Assembly (NCBI GenBank): GCA_963745675.1
Contig: CAVUYM010000008.1
Coordinates: forward strand, 186,001 to 250,000
Length of the DNA: 64,000 bases
Reading direction: 5' to 3'
From: JAUIIK01 sp963745675
Lineage (GTDB): Bacteria; Chloroflexota; Chloroflexia; Thermomicrobiales; CFX8
In this document: in pieces, positions 56,909 to 64,000 of the stretch
How the letters are laid out: each line of letters begins with the position of its first letter
How positions within the stretch are numbered: the stretch's first letter is position 1
Notes under the pieces: generated by a model
The model's database searches: none
Seen by the model: the letters and a program-made list of their open reading frames with translations, nothing else
Told to the model about the DNA's origin: nothing
Translations under genes and position numbers: made by a program

Positions 56909-58324
56909 ATGGCCGTCAACCAGGCAGTGAAGATCAATCAGTCAGTCGAGACAGAAGCGATAGACGAGCTTCGAGCCAGTTTGCGTGGTGACGTGCTCCT
57001 ACTCTACGAGGATGGTTACGATGCCTCACGCAGGGTCTGGAATTCGATGATTGACAAACACCCGGCGGTCATTGCACGCTGCACAGGAACATCCGACGTC
57101 GTCGCTGCTGTCAATACCGCCCGCAGGCATGGGGTTGCACTCGCCGTAAAGGGTGGCGGCCACAACGTTGCCGGCAACGCGGTCAATGACGACGGTCTGG
57201 TAATTGATCTCTCACGAATGAAGGGAATTTACGTCGATCCGGTCCGGCAAACGGCCCGGGTACAGGCCGGCGCAAGCTGGGGCGACCTCGATCACGAGAC
57301 TCAGCTCCATGGCCTCATGACACCGGGTGGTGTTGTTTCATCGACCGGGATCGCGGGATTCACTCTCGCCGGCGGAATGGCTCTGACTCGCCGCAAGTGG
57401 GGGCTGGCGTGTGACAACCTGATTTCAGTCGAGGTCGTCACCGCCAAAGGAAAAGTCATCGTCGCGAACGAAACCCAGCACTCCGATTTCTTCTGGGCTA
57501 TCCGGGGCGGCGGCGGTAACTTCGGCATCGTGACGTCTTTCGAGTTCCAACTGCACCCTCTTGGGCCTGAGTTCTACGTTGCTGCGCCGATGTATCCGTA
57601 TGAGGGTGCGGCCCGGATACTGCGCGAATGGAAGTCATTCATCGAGCAAGCTCCGGACGAAATATCGTCCGACTTGATCCTGTGGAGCGTCCCACCACAC
57701 CCCCAGATCGATGCTGAACTCGTTGGCACGCCGATCGTCCTCGTCGTCGGCGCGTACGCCGGTTCGCCCGAAGATGCCGTGCGTGAGCTTCAACCCTTCC
57801 AGGAGTTCGGAACTCCCATTGTTGATCTGAGTCATCACGCACGCTATGTCGATATTCAATCTGCGTTCGATCCCTACTTCCCGGACACACAGCGCTACTA
57901 CTGGAAGTCGCTGAATCTCAACGAGATGGATGGCGATGCGATCGACTTAATAGCCAAGCTTGGAGCAGATCTGCCGACGGCCAAGTCGCTCTTCGCCCTC
58001 CGCTCACTCGGCGGCGCGATGAGCCGGATCCCTGAAGATGGGACAGCTTATGGCGAGCGCGACGCGCTCTACAACCTGAGCATCGATACGACCTGGGACG
58101 ATGCGGCCGACGACGAGGAGATGATCACCTGGACGCGGGATGCCTGGTCGAAGGTCCACGATCTGACCGGCGGCGGGGTCTACCTGAACTTCGCCGGGCT
58201 GGGCGAGGACAACGACAACCTGGCGCGGAGCGCTTATGGTCGCAACTACGATCGATTGCGGGAGGTCAAGCGCAAGTACGATCCGGACAATCTCTTCCGC
58301 GGAAACGTCAATATCGTGCCGTAG
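56909..58324 (+). CDS. Berberine-bridge-type FAD-linked oxidase
   Basis: 471 residues, intact. VIARCTGTSDVVAAVNTARRHGVALAVKGGGHNVAGNAV is the PCMH FAD-binding part with the His that takes covalent FAD; GGWALTRRKWGL-like block (GGMALTRRKWGLACDNL) carries the second attachment Cys; GGGGNFGIVTSFEF follows. The C-terminal BBE domain is GGGVYLNFAGL, RLREVKRKYDPDNLF. GAGGAGG lies six bases before the ATG. Oxidises an alcohol or amine-type substrate with O2; identity unknown. A degraded relative lies at 13423-13795. Confidence 0.92.
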   Translation: MAVNQAVKINQSVETEAIDELRASLRGDVLLLYEDGYDASRRVWNSMIDKHPAVIARCTGTSDVVAAVNTARRHGVALAVKGGGHNVAGNAVNDDGLVIDLSRMKGIYVDPVRQTARVQAGASWGDLDHETQLHGLMTPGGVVSSTGIAGFTLAGGMALTRRKWGLACDNLISVEVVTAKGKVIVANETQHSDFFWAIRGGGGNFGIVTSFEFQLHPLGPEFYVAAPMYPYEGAARILREWKSFIEQAPDEISSDLILWSVPPHPQIDAELVGTPIVLVVGAYAGSPEDAVRELQPFQEFGTPIVDLSHHARYVDIQSAFDPYFPDTQRYYWKSLNLNEMDGDAIDLIAKLGADLPTAKSLFALRSLGGAMSRIPEDGTAYGERDALYNLSIDTTWDDAADDEEMITWTRDAWSKVHDLTGGGVYLNFAGLGEDNDNLARSAYGRNYDRLREVKRKYDPDNLFRGNVNIVP

Positions 58325-58356
58325 AAGCTTTCGGACACATGCGCACGTTTCCTGGA

Positions 58357-58397
58357 GCGAACCGCCAGTTTCGCGCGAGACGGAACTGGCGGTTCGC
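58357..58397. terminator. First of two related hairpins after the FAD oxidase
   Basis: A perfect 14-base stem GCGAACCGCCAGTT (58357-58370) with its complement (58384-58397), 13-base loop TCGCGCGAGACGG. Lies 33 bases past the stop. Confidence 0.7.
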
Positions 58398-58481
58398 TTC
58401 AACGCTGAACAGGTTGCGATCAATGGATGTTTTGCCTCCATCCAGCGGGGTTCCCAACGACCGCGAAGTTGGCGCAGTGAA

Positions 58482-58522
58482 GCAACGCCAGTTCCGCGTG
58501 AGACGGGACTGGCGTTGCTTTT
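58482..58522. terminator. Second related hairpin with T-run
   Basis: GCAACGCCAGTTCC (58482-58495) pairs with 58505-58518 (one G-T pair), then TTTT. Its loop and upper stem (CGCCAGTT, GCG-GAGACGG, ACTGGCG) are nearly the same as in the first hairpin. Converging genes end on both sides, so it can serve as a bidirectional terminator. Confidence 0.75.
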
Positions 58523-58566
58523 CAACAACGACGATGTTCGTCAGGCTGTCTCTACTCCAGCCTGGA

Positions 58567-61500
58567 TTATGTCACCGTGAAGGTCGTATAGGCGGTCGGG
58601 TAGCCGGATGAGCTGCGACCCTCGACCTTGTGCGCTCCGAGCGTCGCGCCTGCGGGTACCTCAAAAGTGATCGTCGTGGTGCCAAAGGCGTTGGTCGATC
58701 CGTTCGTGATTTCAGTGGAGGTATAGGCATTGCTATACCAGCGCAAGCCGACGATTTCGTTGGCTTTGAAGCCTTTCAGCGTGACCGTCACGGTCGTCCC
58801 CGCTGGTCCTTCAGATACCGAAAGTGATCCCGACGACGCGATGGTGTAGTTGACGTAGGCTGTCTTCTGGCTCTGTAGACCAGTTACCTGCACCTTATGA
58901 GACCCATAGACTGCTTCTGGCACAGTCAGCGCGAAGGTCCCGCTGCCATCCGAAGATGCTGTCACATTGCCAACGATCGAATAGGAGCTTGTCGTATCCC
59001 ACCATTCGACCCGTATCGACTCGCCAGCTCTGAATCCATCGAACGTTATGGTGACATCGGCGCCGGCCGCTCCGAATGTACTCGACAGGGTCATGCCTGG
59101 TAGCACGGTATACGTTGCCGAAGCGCTAGCTCCGCTGCCGTCTACGGCGCTGACTGTGTGCGAGCCTTCAGTCGCCTGGGGCACCGTCGTTGTGAATGAA
59201 CCGCCACCCGTCTGCGTCGTTGTGAAGGTGCCGATAACGCTGCCGTCCCACGAGACATCGATACTCGTTCCAGCGTCGAAACCGGCAACCGCGACGGTGA
59301 GGTTAGAGCCAACCTTCCCGACTGTTGGTGTGAGCTTGACGCTCTTTGTGATGTTGAATTGAGTGCTAGCTGAAAAGCCGCTCGACTGACCCTGCGCCTC
59401 AACCGTGTACGTTCCCCCGGCAAGTTGCGGGACCGTAAAGAAGGCAGTCGCATAACCGGCGCTCGAGGCGGTCGCCGAATAGACATTGATCGAGGATGAT
59501 CCATTGTGCCAGACGATGTTGACGTTTTCGTTGGCCGCAAATCCCTTCAACGTAGCGAACGCATAGCCGCCACCAGCTCCGCTCGTGGTATTCAAGCTGA
59601 GACTCGACTGGACCGTGAAATCAGCGCTCGACTCGGAACCGCTTGTTGCGCCCACACCGATGAGGGTGTGCTCACCGCCAGGTGTGCTCGGGACATACAT
59701 TGTGGCTGAGCCGCTGCCGGATACTGCATAGACCATTGCGATCTGCGCCGTCGCCGTTGTATCCCAGTAGATGCGGACAAATTCGCCGGGCTGGTAACCG
59801 TAGCAATCGATCGTAACTTTCGCTCCGGCGATTCCCGATGTCACTGAAGGATCGCAGGTCGCAACGAGGGGGCCGGAACCATTTTGGACGCTGAAGAGCG
59901 TGTTTGCCTGCCCCCATCCGGAGGTTAAGGCGCTTTCGACCTTATGGTCGCCATACGATGCATTTTCGGGAATCTGGAAGGTGTAAGTCGCGCTACCGAG
60001 TGCTGAGCTGGTAGTGGATCCGATGACCGTTCCACTGTAGGGCAGTTCGTACCACTTCATGTTAATAGTGCTGTTGCCACTGTGACCGGTCATGGTTGCG
60101 ACCACTGTGTCGCCACGCAAACCTGCTGTTTCGGAGAGTACGATTTTCGCCTTGATGGTGAAGCTGGCGTTCACATACTTGCCGCTACTGACACCGGTCG
60201 CCGTCAGGCGATGGTAGCCATAGACGGACTCCGGCGCGTTGAAGGTCACTGAAGCGCTTCCGAGCTGGGAAGCAGGAACCGTCATCACCGTTGCGTAGCT
60301 CGACGTTGTCTCGTACCAGTCGATCCGTATGGTTTCTCCGGCTGCAAAACCGCTGAATTCAGCGTCGATTGCTGATCCGACGGGCCCGTTCGATGATGAG
60401 AATGTGGCTGCCGGTGCGACCGTATAGGTTGCCGAAGCGTGGCTGCCACTCGAACCGAATGCCTCGACTGTATTTGCGCCGTTGGGTGCGGCGGGAACCG
60501 TGAATTGCAGAGTAACAGTGCCGAGCGCATCGGCGACCCCGCTTGCAATCGTCGATCCTGCCCACCGGATCTCTATTGTTTCACCTTCTGTGAATCCAGA
60601 TGCGGTAGCGTTGGCGCTTGCCCCGACTTTGCCGGTCGAGGGCGATAGTTTCAATGAAGAAAGGACCGTGTATTGACCGGTCGCGCTGGCGCCGCTCAGT
60701 GTGCCGAGTGCTTCGACTGAGTGAACGCCACCGGTGCTGCTGGGTACGGCGGCAAATACTGTTGCCTGACCGCTTGCGTTTGTCGTTACGGTAGCCATCG
60801 CCTGGAACGTTTCAGCGTCGTTATACCAGCGGAATTGAACTGACTCGTTCGCGCCGAAGCCCTTGGCATACCCTAATAATGTGGAGCCGGGTGTGCCGCT
60901 GGTCCAGAGCATTTCGATGCTCGCCTCGACTTGAAACTGCGCGCTCCCTTGAATCCCGGAGGACGCCCCTACAGCAATAATCTGGTGTTCTCCAGCTGAG
61001 GTGCTGGGTATCGTCAAGGTTGAACTACCGTCGCCGGATCCACTGGCGATGAACAGACCGCGTGCACCAGCGGCAACGCTGTCCCAGTAGATCCAGACCC
61101 ACTCGTTGGCCTGAAAGCCAGTGCAATTGAGCGATGTCGTCGAGCCAACGGTTCCACTTTCAGGTGCAAGGCTGCAGCCCGATTCTGGAGGAGGAGGTGG
61201 TGGTAAGGTTCGAGGCCGCCAATCGTGCCGGCATTAAGCAGCGGTTCGGCGAAGCCATCGGTATCACCAGTGAATCCTTGCGGTGAGGACTGTGCCCAGG
61301 CCTCGGCAAGGAGGTTCGCTTTCGTTTCTGCCGGGGACGCACCGGGGTTCTGATAAAGGTAGATTGCGGCTGCACCGGCGACGTGTGGGCTGGCCATGCT
61401 TGTGCCGGAGCTGACATTGTAGCCGCCGTTAAGCCAGGTCGACTGGATATTGACGCCTGGTGCTGCAATGTCGACTGCTGAGCCGTAGTTGCTGAACGTG

Positions 61501-62459
61501 GCCAGCGTGTCATCTGCGCCGTAGAAGATTGACGAGGGGCCAGTGCCGCCCGGTATTCCATCAGTGTCTGCAATGGCCGATACGGTGATGACTTCCGGGA
61601 ATGCGGCCGGGACGAAGCCGCTAGCATTGACGCCGGAGTTGCCGGCGGCCACGACATAGGTAACGCCAGCTGCGACGGATTGGCAGATGGCCTGTTGGAA
61701 GCCACCGTTTGAACAGCCGGTGACCTCGCCTTCGCCACCAAGGCTCATGTTCGCGACTTCGATCGTGTCGGCGTGGGCTGTTACCCAGTCAACGCCGCAG
61801 ATAACGTCCGAGAACTCACCTTCTCCATTGGCGTCTAGCACCCGGACTGCCCAGAGCCGGGCTCCGGGCGCAACGCCGACAACGCCTGAGCCGTTGTCCA
61901 GCGCTCCGATCGTTCCTGCGACATGCGTTCCGTGGCCGTACTGATCTTCCCAGCTGGTTTCGCCAGGGACGCAGTTAACGCCCCCGACCACATTGAGATC
62001 GGGGTGATCGCTGTCGATGCCAGTGTCGATTACCGCCACGTCAACATTGATTGGATTCGTTTGGCTGCCGATCTGGGAGAGTGCGTTGCGGTCAGCTTCC
62101 GAACGTCGCACACCAATCGGATGGGTGTCGCTGGATGCCGTTACGATACGGTCTTCGATGACGGATAGCACTGCTGGGTCGTTGCGGACCTTCTGTAGTT
62201 GGGAGTCAGGGATCTTCGCACTAAACCCATTCAGCGCGTGCTCGTAGACATGGCTGACATTCATGTTCGCCTGGGTAGTCAGGCGATTGCTGACACCGCG
62301 CGGCTTCTCGCCGGGTTTCAGCGTGACAATGTATTGCCCTGGCACAGCGTTTCTGGCGGGGGCGGCCGAGGTTGGCGTGGATAGCCCCCCCGTACCTGAC
62401 ATGATCAGCGTCATTGCCAGTACGATGGCGACTATGATCGGAACGATGAAGCGTCGCAT
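58567..62459 (-). CDS. Secreted S8 subtilase with ten Ig-like repeats, one frameshift in the linker
   Basis: About 1297 residues if a one-base shift near 61195 is repaired. Signal peptide (MRRFIVPIIVAIVLAMTLIMSG), inhibitor propeptide (VPGQYIVTLKPGE), S8 catalytic domain (Asp in VIDTGID near 144, His in GHGTHVAG near 174, Ser in GTSMASPHVAG near 354), a six-proline linker, then ten repeats of about 87 residues of the form GFxAGExIxIxWY...VPxxxxGxHxVxA.G. Repeats 1 and 6, and only these, share a Cys pair. Without repair the protease ends at 61014 and the repeats begin at 61017. CAGGAGAG precedes the ATG. Likely an extracellular or surface-bound protease. Confidence 0.85.
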
Positions 62460-62816
62460 GCTGCTCTCCTGTTGGTGTGCTTGATTCAGGCCGCTCCTGG
62501 CCGCCGAATCATCCCTGATTTCCGTCCGCGCCCCGATGCAACGGGAACAAATGCCGGGTAACGATGGGCTAGCCTGCGCGGGCAGAGGCTGTCGCCAACG
62601 TCAGCGCGAGCTACGGTACGGATGTCATACTAATAGAAAGTACATAACTTGTCTATGGTACTAAATTCCGCTAAATATTTGCATTGTGATAGCAATTTAG
62701 TTTTATGACAAGATGAGCGGTAGGGCATGGCAACCAGCAGTCAGGCCGTTTCGCAGTGCAAGCCGCCGTCGCGATCGCCGGCACTTGGCAGAATCAGGTT
62801 GTGGAAATGAAGAATG
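62460..62816. other. Intergenic region with AT-rich island
   Basis: 357 bases upstream of the subtilase, no credible gene. From 62630 to 62715 it is strikingly AT-rich and contains the inverted pair ACTAAATT (62660-62667) and AATTTAGT (62694-62701), 26 bases between. It could be the subtilase promoter/operator or a small hairpin element. Confidence 0.4.
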
Positions 62817-62945
62817 CTACTTGAGGGTTCGCCAACGCTGGGCGGAGTTGATATTGAGAACGTGCATGATCGTCCGCGCTAGCAGATAGCCGGGAAAAAG
62901 GCTACAAACGACGCCGAAGGCAAGCCACCAGTGCTGTACTTCCAT
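62817..62945 (-). CDS. Small membrane protein (42 aa)
   Basis: Reads MEVQHWWLAFGVVCSLFPG, then YLLARTIMHVLNIN and a polar end SAQRWRTLK. One membrane segment from Trp to Leu is evident, with the basic end probably inside. AGAGAGG lies nine bases before the ATG. No family is recognised; a regulator or stabiliser of a membrane complex is a guess. Confidence 0.5.
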   Translation of the reverse strand: MEVQHWWLAFGVVCSLFPGYLLARTIMHVLNINSAQRWRTLK

Positions 62946-63021
62946 GTTGTCAGGCCTCTCTCATGATTGCGCCAGGATGTTGCTGACGAAGGCATCTGTT
63001 CCTTCTCATCTCTAATATATC

Positions 63022-63276
63022 TTACCCCAGTCGCATCGCCGGGACTGAGCATTTCAGGCAATCGAGATTGATGTCCTCTAAGCGGTCCACAACTCGCTCC
63101 AGCGATTTTTGATCAATGTTTGTCGACCGGGCTACGGTTGTTGTGAGGGCGGATATAGCGCCAATCACGGCCCAGCGATGCAGGCTCGGATCCCACATCG
63201 ACGGATGGGTTGACTGGTATCCTTCAAGCGTTTCCTGTCTTTGTGAGTGCCCGCTACGCTGAGAACTTTGCAGCAC
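63022..63276 (-). CDS. Uncertain hypothetical protein
   Basis: Up to 84 residues. The second half, HRWAVIGAISALTTTVARS and SLERVVDRLEDINLDCLKC, looks protein-like with a hydrophobic helix and a CxxC-type pair, while the first half does not. The ORF's start is not an ATG and no good ribosome site is seen; an internal ATG at about 63198 would give 58 residues. May be real but shorter. Confidence 0.3.
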   Translation of the reverse strand: MLQSSQRSGHSQRQETLEGYQSTHPSMWDPSLHRWAVIGAISALTTTVARSTNIDQKSLERVVDRLEDINLDCLKCSVPAMRLG

Positions 63277-63350
63277 TGATAGACGTAGATTGAGTTGAGT
63301 GGACAGCGATCGTCATTGGATCGATCGTCGCATAGAGACTGAGACGTGAT

Positions 63351-63737
63351 ATGGGACAAATAGGCCTCGGAGTCATTCTAATCGGGGTATTCATCATTGG
63401 ATTCTTCTACACCTGGAGCATTCGGCACGGGTTCAATCTGACGGTCTGGTTCGGTATCGGCTGGATGGGTTCGCTCTTCGTCTTGTACGTCCTTGACAAG
63501 ACGGGCCACGGCATCGTATCCACTGATCCGCTCGGATCAGCTGGCGCGGTAGCGATCGCGGTGGGGGCTCTCGTTGCCTACGTTTATCACCGGCGTTGGA
63601 AGAAAGAAGAGGCCGAACGGCAACGTATCAAGGCCGAGCAAGCCGCCGCTCGGCGCGCGCGCGGCGAACGCGAGCCGACCCTGATCGGTAACGTCGCCCG
63701 CGCGATCGGCAAGATGCGCTCCTCATCTGACAGCTAA
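63351..63737 (+). CDS. Small membrane protein with charged coiled C-terminus
   Basis: 128 residues, three hydrophobic segments: GLGVILIGVFIIGFFYTWSI, LTVWFGIGWMGSLFVLYVL and AGAVAIAVGALVAYVYH. Then a basic helix (RRWKKEEAERQRIKAEQAAARRARGERE) that should lie in the cytoplasm and may form a coiled coil. No family is recognised. The start ATG at 63351 has no strong ribosome site. Confidence 0.7.
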   Translation: MGQIGLGVILIGVFIIGFFYTWSIRHGFNLTVWFGIGWMGSLFVLYVLDKTGHGIVSTDPLGSAGAVAIAVGALVAYVYHRRWKKEEAERQRIKAEQAAARRARGEREPTLIGNVARAIGKMRSSSDS

Positions 63738-63777
63738 ACGGCTACCCGATCTGGCCCTGGGATGGTCGGTCAGGCAG

Positions 63778-64000
63778 TTAGCGCCGCAGTGCCCGGATTG
63801 GCGCTTTCATCGTATGGAGCGTCGTCCTGATCTGGGCGTTTTGCCATATGTTTCCGGCCTTGCGCCATTGCACCGTCTTGTCGACGCGTATACGCTCGAC
63901 GCTCACTGGAGCTTCCAGGTCGTAGAATCCGGCCAGTTGTGTCAGCACATGTCGCCAGATGCCTTCTTGCATGCGAGAGCCGAAGAGCCGGAATCCGATT
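63778..64000 (-). CDS. Hypothetical protein, C-terminal part (runs off the right edge)
   Basis: The frame is open to position 64000 (IGFRLFGSRM is read before the first Met at 63972), so only about 73 C-terminal residues are seen. They read MQEGIWRHVLTQLAGFYD, VSVERIRVDKTVQWRK and NIWQNAQIRTTL. It may be a SRPBCC-type or other small-fold protein but no family can be claimed. Confidence 0.5.
   Translation of the reverse strand, partial: IGFRLFGSRMQEGIWRHVLTQLAGFYDLEAPVSVERIRVDKTVQWRKAGNIWQNAQIRTTLHTMKAPIRALRR

Noticed and set aside
63879..63972. Met at 63972 as the start of a 64-residue protein
   Set aside because: The frame is open to the window edge with protein-like sequence before the Met, so it is more likely the end of a longer gene.

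Overview
The window is about 64 kb of fairly GC-rich bacterial chromosome. The gene content points to a member of the Chloroflexota, probably near the Thermomicrobia/Sphaerobacter group: two LLM-class F420-type oxidoreductases, a ctaC-D-E-F-G oxidase operon with a cytochrome-c-tailed subunit II, FloA with a membrane NfeD protease, DUF1622, berberine-type FAD oxidases and very large secreted subtilases. This is an inference from family content; no rRNA or tRNA gene was seen. Many otherwise conserved genes carry single-base frameshifts, clustered at about 13.4-21 kb and 47.9-56 kb. Sequencing error is the simplest explanation for most of them, but a few loci look like true remnants.

Layout. 0-13 kb: end of a DUF1445 gene, a VOC protein, a three-repeat secreted subtilase, a possible ssDNA-annealing protein behind a LexA-like box, purE-purK, floA-nfeD with a small basic protein, an LLM enzyme and DUF1622. 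13.4-24 kb: broken genes and redox genes, namely a berberine-oxidase remnant, a broken secreted protein, frameshifted HIT and isoprenylcysteine-methyltransferase-like genes, two sulfide:quinone-reductase-like flavoproteins (one followed by DUF1641), a large molybdopterin oxidoreductase plus a stray copy of its C-terminus, and two toxin-antitoxin pairs (UPF0175/DUF3368 and AbrB/PIN). 24-30 kb: sparse, with an amidase, a Cys-rich hypothetical protein and class II fumarase. 30-35 kb: the cytochrome c oxidase operon, divergent from a MerR regulator. 36-38.7 kb: a Nudix-like protein, a second LLM enzyme and an FAH-family enzyme.

38.7-53.2 kb is a minus-strand chemosensory operon, in transcription order: a REC protein with a long C-terminal region, a CheY-like REC, CheW, two MCPs (double-Cache and NIT-like sensors), a 2017-residue CheA/REC hybrid and a two-domain CheW-like protein. 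No CheR or CheB gene lies in the cluster. The arrangement resembles the Pil-Chp systems that control type IV pili. The CheA is unusual: it has a degenerate first Hpt domain, two intact Hpt domains, and between them an acidic linker of roughly 900 residues with recurring Pro-Phe-Trp motifs.

53.3-64 kb holds a cupin, a frameshifted LuxR-type ATPase regulator, an intact berberine-type oxidase, and a second secreted subtilase. A one-base shift in a poly-proline linker separates the protease of that subtilase from ten Ig-like repeats arranged as two copies of a five-repeat block. Small membrane proteins follow. The strongest candidates for something not yet described are the CheA linker, the two-block subtilase and the LexA-box gene.
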